A stretch of DNA of 64,000 nt, taken from NCBI RefSeq assembly GCF_900101785.1, contig NZ_LT629688.1, positions 2,294,001 to 2,358,000 on the forward strand. The letters run 5' to 3'. Every line of letters starts with the position of its first letter. The stretch's first letter is position 1. The position numbers and the translations under genes were made by a program. The DNA is from Auraticoccus monumenti. GTDB taxonomy: Bacteria; Actinomycetota; Actinomycetes; Propionibacteriales; Propionibacteriaceae. This document shows positions 45,208 through 52,867 of the stretch, piece after piece. The notes beneath the pieces were generated by a model, which had not been told where the DNA came from, did no database searches, and worked only from the letters and a program-made list of their open reading frames with translations.

Positions 45208-46581
45208 CTACCTGAGCAGCCGCCGCAGCCGGGCCCGCGGCCGGAGCCGTCCGCGCAGCCGGCGGAGCCCTGCCGCCACGGGTGGGTCGAACGCCTGCAG
45301 GGTGGTCAGCAGCTGCTGGTGGGCGAACGCGTCCTCCTCCACCCCCACCGGACGCCACGCCCTCAGCCGGTCCTGCTCCGCCGAGGTCATCGGTCCCAGG
45401 TGCTCGTCCAGGACGCGGCGCGCGTGGTCCCGGTCGGCAGCCGGGAGCCGGCTCAGGTAGGGCGGGAAGTACCGGGCGAACAGGGAGTGGTCGACCTGGT
45501 CGCACCGCACCTGCTCGCGCAGCAGCGTCAGCACCTCGTCCTGGCCGGCGTAGCCCGCGAGCAGGAAGCCGTAGACGTTCCCCGGGTCCAGCGGCACCCG
45601 GGTCAGGACGCGACGCACCGACTCCTCCCGGTAGAAGCGCTCGAGGTGGTCCGCGGTCCACTCCTCGGAGGACAGCGCACGCTCCAGCAGCCCCTTGCGG
45701 AAGCACTTCTTGCAGCGGTCGCAGGGCTCGAGGCCACCCCTGACGCAGGACCGGGCGAGCGCGGCGTACGGCGAGCCGAGCACGATCCTGGTCGTGCCCA
45801 CCTCGGAGACGCCCGCCACGACGGGGGAGACCGGCAACCCGACCGCCGCGAGGACACCGACCAGCTTCCGCACCGCGGACCGCCTGGACCACTCCTGGAA
45901 CCCACCCGCACCACCGACCGCGTAGGCCGCCTCGAGGGTGTTCCCCCAGCTGATCGAGCGCAGCCCCAGCCGGTCGGCCAGGAGGACGGCGGGGACGGCG
46001 CTGGCCCAGTGGGTCGGGAACCCGGTCGGCACCCGGACGTGCTCGAGGTCGGTGTCCACCACGTGGGTCTCGTGGCCCTGCCTCGCGAGGGTCGCCAGGG
46101 CGTGCCTCGCGGCGACGCTGCGGTCGTCACGGACCGGTGCCCGGCCTGGGCGCACCCGGTGCAGCAGCACCAGGGGGGTCTCCGGGGGCATCAGCACCAT
46201 CGCCGCGGTGGAGTCCACGCCGGCGCTGAAGGCCAGCCCCGGACGTCCACCGGGCGGCGCGTCGCGCGGTGCCACGTCCCCGCCCGCGCTCAGCTCCAGC
46301 CCGTAGCCCCTCGCGACGGCGGAGGCCAGACGGTGACTGACCCCGTCGACGCCCCGCAGGACCAGCCGGTGGGTCGTCCACGGCTGCGCCACCAGGAAGA
46401 CCGACAGGGCCACCAGGTCCGGGTGCAGCTCCCCGAGCGGCAGCCCGTCCGGCGACCAGACCGAGAAGGACCGCCGACCCAGCTCGCTCCCGCCCGGGAC
46501 GCCCGCACCGCTCGCGTCACCGGGCTCGGGCTCGAGGACCACGTGCAGACGGGAGGCGTCGGAGCCGACGACGGCGATCAC
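45208..46581 (-). CDS. PP-loop ATPase-like protein (DUF6395-like) with cysteine cluster
   Basis: A 457-residue protein. LAFSAGVDSTAAMVL (about residue 115) is a PP-loop (SGGxDS type) that in related enzymes adenylates a substrate carboxyl or carbonyl. HETHVVDTDLEHVR and LGLRSISWGNTLEAAY fit the adenine nucleotide alpha-hydrolase fold. A zinc- or iron-sulfur-type group, CVRGGLEPCDRCKKCFRKGL, follows. The arrangement resembles DUF6395 proteins seen in polysaccharide loci; the assignment is tentative. GTG 46581 has TAGCCT 6 nt upstream (leaderless). The substrate is unknown. Confidence 0.65.
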   Translation of the reverse strand: MIAVVGSDASRLHVVLEPEPGDASGAGVPGGSELGRRSFSVWSPDGLPLGELHPDLVALSVFLVAQPWTTHRLVLRGVDGVSHRLASAVARGYGLELSAGGDVAPRDAPPGGRPGLAFSAGVDSTAAMVLMPPETPLVLLHRVRPGRAPVRDDRSVAARHALATLARQGHETHVVDTDLEHVRVPTGFPTHWASAVPAVLLADRLGLRSISWGNTLEAAYAVGGAGGFQEWSRRSAVRKLVGVLAAVGLPVSPVVAGVSEVGTTRIVLGSPYAALARSCVRGGLEPCDRCKKCFRKGLLERALSSEEWTADHLERFYREESVRRVLTRVPLDPGNVYGFLLAGYAGQDEVLTLLREQVRCDQVDHSLFARYFPPYLSRLPAADRDHARRVLDEHLGPMTSAEQDRLRAWRPVGVEEDAFAHQQLLTTLQAFDPPVAAGLRRLRGRLRPRARLRRLLR

Positions 46582-46631
46582 CGGGAGAGGCTAACCCTGC
46601 CTCCGGTGCCGGTCGTGGTCGCCCGCCAGGA

Positions 46632-46654
46632 GCCCGGGTGCCAGGCACCCGGGC
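46632..46654. promoter_or_regulatory. 23-nt near-perfect palindrome between divergent genes
   Basis: GCCCGGGTGCC (46632-46642) and GGCACCCGGGC (46644-46654) flank one base. It lies between the PP-loop gene and the Atu4866 fusion gene, a good place for an operator acting on both. No candidate regulator gene is adjacent. Confidence 0.45.
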
Positions 46655-46758
46655 ACGGTGCTCCCCGGTGCTGCGCGGTCTCCCTGGAGGCCGGGATCCG
46701 GCCGAGTCTGGTCCTGGCCCCGCGAACCGCGCCGGGTCGGGACAGGAAGAGAGAACGC

Positions 46759-47472
46759 ATGTCTGACGACGCTGCGCGCGAGGCCTCGGTGCTGGAGGCC
46801 GTGGTCCGGGCGACGACGACCGATCCCCAGCCGATCCTGCTGAGCGGGGGCGCCGTGGTCAGCCGCAACCCGCTGATGGGGGACTGGGAGCAGGCCGACG
46901 TCCTGCTGGGTGGCTCGCGGGTCGTCGGCGTCGGGCCCGGGCTGCTCCCCGCCGCCGGGGACGACGGCATGCTGGTGGTCGACGTCTCCGGCTGCCTGGT
47001 GCTGCCGGCCCGGCCGGACTTCACCGCCGCGCCGGGGAGGGGGGAGGGCACGCTCACCTCGGGCGTGGCCGCCGACCTCGCCGTGGTCCGCATCGCCGAC
47101 CGGGCCGCTCTGCCCGCGGGTCCGGTGGTCAACCGCCCCTCCCTCCTCGACATCGTCGTCGTCGGGGGTCGGGTCACCGTGTGGGACGGGCAGTCGGTCG
47201 CCGGGACGGAGGGCACCCAGCCGCCGGTGGTGGCCGACGCCGAGCACGGCTACGCCGGGATGTGGATCGACGACACCGGGTTCCTGCACCAGGAGCTGCT
47301 CCCCGACGGGCGCTACGACGAGACCCGCGGCGGACGCCCGCACGCCTACCAGGGCCGTTACTGGATCACCGGGGACCACATCGAGTACCTCGACGACCTG
47401 GGCTTCTGGGCCTACGGCGAGTTCCGCGACGGGGTGCTGCACCACGGGGGCTACCGCCTGACGCGGTCCTGA
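46759..47472 (+). CDS. Atu4866 protein with amidohydrolase-shell N-terminus
   Basis: A 237-residue protein. Residues about 20-80 (ILLSGGAVVSRNPLMGDWEQADVLL, VVDVSGCLVLPARPDF) look like the first strands of an amidohydrolase; residues about 110-150 ([35 protein letters not shown]) look like the last strands. The metal-binding TIM barrel between them is missing (HxH is replaced by PDF). Residues about 165-236 are an Atu4866 domain (HQELLPDGRYDETRGG, YLDDLGFWAYGEFRDGVLHHGG). It is therefore a composite beta scaffold without catalytic metal ligands. The ATG is preceded by GGAAGAGAG. Confidence 0.75.
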   Translation: MSDDAAREASVLEAVVRATTTDPQPILLSGGAVVSRNPLMGDWEQADVLLGGSRVVGVGPGLLPAAGDDGMLVVDVSGCLVLPARPDFTAAPGRGEGTLTSGVAADLAVVRIADRAALPAGPVVNRPSLLDIVVVGGRVTVWDGQSVAGTEGTQPPVVADAEHGYAGMWIDDTGFLHQELLPDGRYDETRGGRPHAYQGRYWITGDHIEYLDDLGFWAYGEFRDGVLHHGGYRLTRS

Positions 47473-47479
47473 CCTCACG

Positions 47480-47513
47480 CACGGGGCGTCCGGGAGCACC
47501 CGGGCGCCCCGTG
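47480..47513. terminator. Bidirectional terminator
   Basis: CACGGGGCG (47480-47488) pairs with CGCCCCGTG (47505-47513); an inner CCGGG/CCCGG stem extends it. It lies between the convergent Atu4866 fusion gene and the AraC gene. Confidence 0.75.
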
Positions 47514-47538
47514 TCCCGCCCAGCCCGATCTGCCGACG

Positions 47539-48402
47539 TCAGGACGGGGGCGGCGGGGCGTGCTCGCGGCGGTAGCGCAGCGGCGTCGTCCCCACCAGCT
47601 GGCGGAAGCGGGTGGAGAAGTAGGGCGGGTCGCTGAACCCGACCTCACGGGCGACGTCGGCCACCGGACGACGCGTGTGCTCCAGCAGCAGCCGGCTGCG
47701 GGCGATCCGCTGGCCCTCGAGGTACCGCGACGGCGAGGTGCCGACCTGGGCGGTGAACAGGTGGGCGAAGCGCGACGGCGACAGGTGCACCGCCGCGGCC
47801 ATCTCGGCGACGGACAGGGGCCGGGCCAGGTTCTGGTCCAGGTGCTCCAGGGACCGCAGGATCCGGGAGTCGATCGGGGCCGCCCGCGGGTTCTGGGTGT
47901 CGCACAGCAGCAGCACCAGCTCCAGCGCGTTCATCGCGAAGAGGTCGGCGCGCGGACGGTCCGAACGGCACCAGAGGGCCGCGGCCGACCAGCTGGGCGT
48001 CGTCCGCTGCTGCACCTCCTCGTCGAGCACGACCTGGCCGATCCCGGGGGCCACCTGCGGCCAGTCCAGCAGCACCGACCACTCCGGTCGGGGGTGGAAG
48101 TGGCTGAAGGCGATGTCCCAGTGCCGCAGCTCCTCGTCGACCCCGTAGTCGTGCGGCGTGCCCGGCGAGATGAGGGTGGCGGTGGACGGGTCGGCGGTCA
48201 CCTCGACTCCGCCCGGGAGACGCAGCAGCCCCCGCCCCGCCCGGGTGTGGATCAGCAGCCAGTCCGTGGTGCCCCGCGGGCGGACCACCCGGTAGCCGGC
48301 GGACTCGACCAGCAGCCCGGCGGAGAGCCGGTCGACCTGCGGGGTCGTGGTGAGTGGACGGCGCACAGCAGGATCTTGAAGGAAGCGAGCCGTCCTGTCC
48401 AT
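47539..48402 (-). CDS. AraC family transcriptional regulator
   Basis: A 287-residue protein. The N-terminal half is a cupin sensor (LPGGVEVTADPSTATLISPGTPHDYG). The C-terminal AraC domain has two helix-turn-helices: PLSVAEMAAAVHLSPSRFAHLFTAQVGTSPSRYL and RPVADVAREVGFSDPPYFSTRFRQLVGTTPLRYR. The ATG at 48402 is only 34 bp from the divergent PhyH start, so the two promoters must overlap coding sequence, or one start is annotated too long. It probably regulates the PhyH gene, perhaps in response to a sugar or amino acid derivative. Confidence 0.87.
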   Translation of the reverse strand: MDRTARFLQDPAVRRPLTTTPQVDRLSAGLLVESAGYRVVRPRGTTDWLLIHTRAGRGLLRLPGGVEVTADPSTATLISPGTPHDYGVDEELRHWDIAFSHFHPRPEWSVLLDWPQVAPGIGQVVLDEEVQQRTTPSWSAAALWCRSDRPRADLFAMNALELVLLLCDTQNPRAAPIDSRILRSLEHLDQNLARPLSVAEMAAAVHLSPSRFAHLFTAQVGTSPSRYLEGQRIARSRLLLEHTRRPVADVAREVGFSDPPYFSTRFRQLVGTTPLRYRREHAPPPPS

Positions 48403-48436
48403 GGTGGGCCGGGACGTCCGCGCCGAGCATTGACCC

Positions 48437-49249
48437 ATGAGCACCGTGATGCACAGCACCACCGACAGCGCCCGGAAGACCTATGACGAGCTCGGCGTCC
48501 TCCAGCTCCGCGGGCTGATCACCCCCGGCGAGATCGCCGAGATCCGATCCGCGTTCATGGAGCAGGTCCAGCAGGATCGCACCCTGGGCTTCGACGACCA
48601 CCTGAGCCCTGACGACGTGCTGCGGAAGTACCCGCGCTTCGTCCACCCGCACCGTCACCCGGACACCGCGATGGGACGCGTCGCCCGCCGGCTGATGCTG
48701 GACCGGCGTCTGTTCGACGTGGTCGAGAACCTCGTCGGCCCGGCCCTCGCCGCCCAGTCGATGTTCTACTTCAAGCCCCCGACCGCCCGCGGGCAGGCGC
48801 TGCACCAGGACAACGCCTTCCTCCAGGCGCACCCGGAGACGTGCGTGGCCGCCTGGATCGCCGTGGACGACTGCGACGCCGAGAACGGTGCCCTGCGGGT
48901 GGTGCCGGGCTCGCACCGGATCCAGCTGCTGTGCCTCGAGCCGGCCGACGAGACGCTCTCCTTCACCTCCGGCCAGGTCCCGGTCCCGGACGAGGTCGAG
49001 ATCGTGCAGACCACCATGCAGGCCGGGGACGTCCTCTTCTTCCACGGCAGCCTGGTGCACGGCTCGCACCCCAACACCAGCACCGACCGCTTCCGCCGCT
49101 CGCTGATCTTCCACTACGTCCCGCAGGCCTCGCAGGAGGTCTCCGCCTTCTACGACCCGCTGGTCACGGCCTCGGGGGAGGAGATCAGCATCGCCGCCGC
49201 GGCCGGCGGCGGCGCCTGCGGGGAGGGCTGGGTCGGGGGCCCGCACTGA
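48437..49249 (+). CDS. Phytanoyl-CoA dioxygenase family (PhyH) Fe(II)/2-oxoglutarate enzyme
   Basis: A 270-residue protein. The iron-binding facial triad is visible: His123-x-Asp125 in ALHQDN and His208 in GSLVHGSHPN; the Arg in TDRFRRS holds 2-oxoglutarate. VAAWIAVDDCDAENGALRVVPGSH is the family core strand pair. It hydroxylates an unknown small molecule in the cytoplasm. No ribosome site is evident. It is divergent from, and probably controlled by, the AraC gene. Confidence 0.88.
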   Translation: MSTVMHSTTDSARKTYDELGVLQLRGLITPGEIAEIRSAFMEQVQQDRTLGFDDHLSPDDVLRKYPRFVHPHRHPDTAMGRVARRLMLDRRLFDVVENLVGPALAAQSMFYFKPPTARGQALHQDNAFLQAHPETCVAAWIAVDDCDAENGALRVVPGSHRIQLLCLEPADETLSFTSGQVPVPDEVEIVQTTMQAGDVLFFHGSLVHGSHPNTSTDRFRRSLIFHYVPQASQEVSAFYDPLVTASGEEISIAAAAGGGACGEGWVGGPH

Positions 49250-49267
49250 CCGTCCGCGCGGGCCCCC
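49235..49267. terminator. Terminator overlapping the PhyH stop
   Basis: A perfect 10-bp stem, GGGGGCCCGC (49235-49244) with GCGGGCCCCC (49258-49267), lies between the convergent PhyH and beta-lactamase genes; its left arm is inside the PhyH coding end. Confidence 0.65.
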
Positions 49268-49274
49268 GGGGTGG

Positions 49275-50183
49275 TCAGCGGGGACCGAGCTCCTCGACGC
49301 AGATCCGCCCGGCAGCGGCCACCACGGCGTCGTCGCGGACGGCTTCCGGGTCGTCGGAGCGGACCAGCACCGACAGGGCGAGCGGGGTGCCGTCCGGGGC
49401 CCAGGCCACGCCGACGTCGTTGTTGACGGCGTAGCCGCTGCCGCCGGTCTTGTCGGCCAGCGTCCAGCCGGCCGGCAGCGCGGCACGCAGGCGGGCGGCG
49501 CTGGTCTGGTTGCCCAGCATCCAGCCGGTGAGGCGCTCGCGCTCACGCGGCCGGAGACCCCGGCCGGTGAGCAGGCTGGTGAAGGTCCGGCCGATGGCGC
49601 GGGGGCTGGTCGTGTCGGTGACGCGGTCCGGCTCGGCGGAGTTCAGCTCGGGCTCCCAGCGGTCGAGCCGGGTGACGTCGTCGCCGAGGCGTCGGGCCAT
49701 CCGGGTGATCGAGGCGGGACCGCCGGTGAGGGCCATCAGCTCGTTCGCCGCGGTGTTGTCGCTGAGCTGGAGGGTGGCGACGCACAGCTGCTCCACGGTC
49801 GGCACCACGCCCCGATCGGCGCACTCCTCCACGAAGGGGGAGTAGTCGACCATGTTGGCCGGGGGGATGTGCACCGGTCGGCGCAGGACCCGGGGGTCGG
49901 GGGAGACGAGGTCGCCGCTGAGCACGGCGGCCACGGCCAGGGTCTTGAACACCGAGCACATCGGGAAGAGGGTGTCGGCGCGGTGGGCCAGCTCGGCGCC
50001 GGTGCGGAGGTTGCGCGCCCACACGCCGATGGTGAGGTCGTTCGCCGCCTCCAGCTCGGCGAGCCGGTCCAGGGGACGGGAGGTGGTCTCGGCACCGGCG
50101 GACGGCGCCCCGGTTGCCAGCCCGAGGGCGACGGCGGAGGAGGCGGCGAGCACGGTGCGACGGGTCACTGCTGGTGAGGTCAT
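49275..50183 (-). CDS. Class A beta-lactamase with Tat-type signal
   Basis: A 302-residue serine beta-lactamase. The catalytic motifs are all intact: SVFK (Ser77 and Lys80), SDN (141-143), the omega-loop EPELN (Glu177, equivalent to Glu166) and DKTGG. The N-terminus TRRTVLAASSAVALGLATGAPSAGAE is a twin-arginine signal. It hydrolyses penicillins/cephalosporins outside the cell; the spectrum cannot be read from sequence. An alternative start is three codons upstream (50192). The divergent LysR gene is the likely regulator. Confidence 0.92.
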   Translation of the reverse strand: MTSPAVTRRTVLAASSAVALGLATGAPSAGAETTSRPLDRLAELEAANDLTIGVWARNLRTGAELAHRADTLFPMCSVFKTLAVAAVLSGDLVSPDPRVLRRPVHIPPANMVDYSPFVEECADRGVVPTVEQLCVATLQLSDNTAANELMALTGGPASITRMARRLGDDVTRLDRWEPELNSAEPDRVTDTTSPRAIGRTFTSLLTGRGLRPRERERLTGWMLGNQTSAARLRAALPAGWTLADKTGGSGYAVNNDVGVAWAPDGTPLALSVLVRSDDPEAVRDDAVVAAAGRICVEELGPR

Positions 50184-50290
50184 GACGCCCATGCTGGGCA
50201 GCCCGGCGTGCCCGGCGCCAAGACCGAGCAGCCCGGACCCATGCGGGCTCGACATGGGTCCGCGCAGGTGCCGGCGCCTACTGTGGCGAC

Positions 50291-51154
50291 GTGGACGTCG
50301 TCGAAGCCCTGCGTGCCTTCCGGGCGGTGGCCCTGACCGGCAGCTTCACCCGCGGGGCCGAGCGGTGCGGGGTGCCGCAGCCGGTGGTGAGCCGCCGGGT
50401 CGCGGCGCTGGAGCGGGTGCTCGGGGTGGAGCTGCTGGAGCGGACGTCGCGGTCGGTGACCATCACCGAGGTGGGCCGCCGGGTGCTGCCGCACGCCGAG
50501 GAGCTGGTGGCCCAGTGGGACCAGGTCGTCGCGCTCACCGGCAGCCAGCAGCCGCCGCTGGTGGTCGCGCTGCCCCTCGACCCCGACCCGCGGGCCCTGG
50601 CCACCATCAGCCAGGGGCTGCCCGACCACGACGTGCGCTTCCTGGAGGCCGGGCGCGAGGAGCGGCAGCGGGCCTGGCAGTCCGGACGCGCCGACGTCGC
50701 CCTGCTCGCGGCCCCACCCGAGCCCGGCACCATCGACCAGCCGCTGGGTGTCGCCCTGGCCGACCCGCCGCCGGGCGCCGGCTCCTTCTCCCTGGCCTGG
50801 CTCCGGCGACCGGTGCGCGAGCGCGACCGGCCGCCCCGGGTGGTCCACCTGCAGCCCGAGGACGACGTGGCCCACGTCCGCGACCCGCTGCAGCGACTGG
50901 TGCACGCCCACGGGCTGCGCACCGACCAGCTGCTGCTCACCCCCGGCCGCACCGACGCGATGGTGCGGGTGCACGAGCGCGGCGACCTGCTGCTCTGCAC
51001 CCGGTCCGAGGCCGACGCCGCCGGGCTCGCCTGGCTGCCGGTGCGCGGGGTGGTGCTGGTGCGGGCGCACCGGGTGGCCCACCGCGGGGACCTGGTGAGT
51101 GACGTCGAGCTGGACCGGCTGCGTCGCCGGCTGGCCCGGGCGGTGTCGGCGTGA
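50291..51154 (+). CDS. LysR family transcriptional regulator
   Basis: A 287-residue protein. The N-terminal helix-turn-helix is ALRAFRAVALTGSFTRGAERCGVPQPVVSRRVAALERVLGVELLER; the rest is a two-lobed effector domain, somewhat short and divergent. GTG 50291 has TACTGT 6 nt upstream (leaderless). Its position, divergent from bla and overlapping the next gene (GTGA), matches LysR regulators of beta-lactamase genes (AmpR/BlaL type). Confidence 0.86.
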   Translation: MDVVEALRAFRAVALTGSFTRGAERCGVPQPVVSRRVAALERVLGVELLERTSRSVTITEVGRRVLPHAEELVAQWDQVVALTGSQQPPLVVALPLDPDPRALATISQGLPDHDVRFLEAGREERQRAWQSGRADVALLAAPPEPGTIDQPLGVALADPPPGAGSFSLAWLRRPVRERDRPPRVVHLQPEDDVAHVRDPLQRLVHAHGLRTDQLLLTPGRTDAMVRVHERGDLLLCTRSEADAAGLAWLPVRGVVLVRAHRVAHRGDLVSDVELDRLRRRLARAVSA

Positions 51155-52065
51155 GCTCGGACGTCGCGGGCGGGGCGCTGCAGGTGGTCGCCGCCGACGT
51201 CGAGCAGGAGTGGCGTCGGGCCGGGCTGTCCGGCGGGTTCCTGGCCCGGCACCTGCAGACCTCGGAGCAGCTCGGGTTCGGCGTGGACCGGGTGCTGCCG
51301 CTGGCCTCGGTCGTGAAGGTGCCGCTGGCCCTGGTGGTGCTGGACGAGATCGCGTCCGGCCGGCTCGACGGGGCGCAGCAGGTGCGGCTGGACCCGGCGG
51401 AGCGGACACCCGGTCCGACCGGGCTGTCGGTGTTCGCCCACCCCTCCTCGGTGGCGGTGGAGGACCTCGTCACGATGAGCCTCGCGGTCAGCGACAACGC
51501 GGCCACCGACGCCCTGCTGGCCCTCGTCCCGCCGGACGTGGTGACCACCCGGCTGCGCCGGTGGGGGTGGCACGACCTCACCGTCCGCCACCCGCTGCAC
51601 GAGCTCTACACCGCCCTCGGTCGGCTGCCCGAGCGCACCCGTTCCGACCTCCGCGAGCTGGCGGTGAGCGCCTCGACCCAGGGTGGCGGTCACGTGCTGC
51701 CCCAGCTCGACGTCGCCCACGCCAACGCGGGTTCGGCCGGGGCCCTGGTGGAGCTGCTGGCCGCGGTCTGGGGCGACCGGGTCGGCGCCCCGGGGGTCGC
51801 GGCCCGGCTGCGTGGGGCGATGGGCCACCAGCTGGTCAGCCCGCGGCTGGGGGTCGAGCTGGCCAGCGACCTCACCACGCTGCGGAGCAAGACCGGGAGC
51901 TTCCTCAACCTGCGCCACGAGATCGGGGTGGTGACCACCGCCGAGGGCGACCAGGTGGCGATCGCCGCGCTGGCCGTGTCGTCGGTGCCGGCCGAGCAGC
52001 AGCCGGAGGCCGACGCCACCATCGGGGCGGGGGCGCGGATGGCGGTCGAGGCGCTCACGGCCTGA
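51151..52065 (+). CDS. Cytoplasmic beta-lactamase-fold serine hydrolase
   Basis: A 304-residue protein. SVVK (Ser53 and Lys56), SDN (114-116) and SKTGS (about 249) show the class A beta-lactamase/PBP fold. There is no signal peptide and no clear ExxLN omega-loop, so true beta-lactamase activity is uncertain. It overlaps the LysR gene by 4 nt, which hints at a sensor or modulating role in the same circuit. It might also be an esterase-like enzyme. Confidence 0.8.
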   Translation: MSSDVAGGALQVVAADVEQEWRRAGLSGGFLARHLQTSEQLGFGVDRVLPLASVVKVPLALVVLDEIASGRLDGAQQVRLDPAERTPGPTGLSVFAHPSSVAVEDLVTMSLAVSDNAATDALLALVPPDVVTTRLRRWGWHDLTVRHPLHELYTALGRLPERTRSDLRELAVSASTQGGGHVLPQLDVAHANAGSAGALVELLAAVWGDRVGAPGVAARLRGAMGHQLVSPRLGVELASDLTTLRSKTGSFLNLRHEIGVVTTAEGDQVAIAALAVSSVPAEQQPEADATIGAGARMAVEALTA

Positions 52066-52074
52066 CGCGCCGGG

Positions 52075-52236
52075 TCAGTGGGTGAGGGGACGTCCGCCGG
52101 GAGTGCGCACTGAAGCGGCGTTCGCGGACCACCAGCGCGAGAGCCTCTCGGCCAGCACGGTGACGGCGACCCGGTGCGGGGTGGACATGGTGGGCGGCGG
52201 GAGGACCCGGTCGTCGGGTCGGGCTGACGTGCTCAT
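52075..52236 (-). CDS. Small ORF behind an ECF-type promoter
   Basis: A 53-residue ORF with strongly G/C-biased third positions, as in real genes here. It is basic, with PHRVAVTVLAERLSRWW forming an amphipathic helix with two tryptophans; no domain is recognised. It is convergent with the serine hydrolase, 9 bp apart. GTCGAGGGC is the only weak ribosome-like site. The upstream GGAAC-N18-GTT motif is the best hint that it is expressed. Confidence 0.45.
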   Translation of the reverse strand: MSTSARPDDRVLPPPTMSTPHRVAVTVLAERLSRWWSANAASVRTPGGRPLTH

Positions 52237-52256
52237 GCGTCCAGCGTGCCCTCGAC

Positions 52257-52282
52257 AACCGTGAAGCACCAGCAAACGTTCC
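52257..52282 (-). promoter_or_regulatory. Candidate ECF (SigE/SigH-like) promoter
   Basis: On the minus strand GGAAC (52282-52278), 18 nt and GTT (52259-52257) match the ECF stress-sigma pattern GGAAC-N18-GTT, 20 nt before ATG 52236. The wider 52,283-52,867 stretch contains only two palindromic repeats and no gene that I can support. Confidence 0.4.
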
Positions 52283-52525
52283 TTCCGTACCGTTCAGTGT
52301 CCCTGTCGCATCTGAAGTGATGTGCGACGCGGCCGGCGCGATCTCGTGTCGGTGTCTCGAAGTCGATCGCCGATACGCGGCTCCGAGATAGCAGCACCTG
52401 GTTGTGCACATGGGATGCCGCGGTTCTTGGGCCTCTTGTCCGGTCGGGTCCCCGATCCAGCCATCGAGCTACCTCGCGAACGTGGTCCGGTCTGGTGGGT
52501 TCGGCGGCAGGACGCACTGCGTTGC

Positions 52526-52595
52526 GCAGAGGCGGTCGCTGAGCAGACACCACCCCACATATGTCCAGTGGTGTCTGCTGAGCGACCGGTTGTGC
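52526..52595. repeat. 70-nt palindromic repeat, family 1, copy 6
   Basis: The most perfect copy: GTCGCTGAGCAGACACCAC (52535-52553) pairs exactly over 19 bp with 52568-52586, with a 14-nt loop. The outer ends are GCAGAGGCG and CGGTTGTGC. Confidence 0.9.
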
Positions 52596-52686
52596 ACGGG
52601 CACCCCGGCCGAGCCTGGCCACCGGGAGACACCGGGGCGAGCCGCTGGCCCACAGGGGGCTGCTGGCTCGGGCGGCCGGCTGACGC

Positions 52687-52756
52687 GCAGAACCGGTCTC
52701 TCAGCGGACGCCACTGGAGATGTGTCGAGTGGTGTCAGCTGAGGGACCGGTTGTGC
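52687..52756. repeat. 70-nt palindromic repeat, family 1, copy 7
   Basis: It starts GCAGAACCGGTCTCTCAGC and ends GAGGGACCGGTTGTGC, with the inner stem GACGCCACT/AGTGGTGTC. It is 91 nt beyond copy 6 and 111 nt from the stop codon of the next gene. Confidence 0.9.
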
Positions 52757-52867
52757 GCCCGGCAGTCCGAGCCGGAGTCATCGTCGTGTGCCGTCGCGTT
52801 GTGGCCTTCGCCCGGCCAGGCGCAACAAGGGGGCGATCCGGTGCCGTGACGGGTCCTGGCGAGATGG

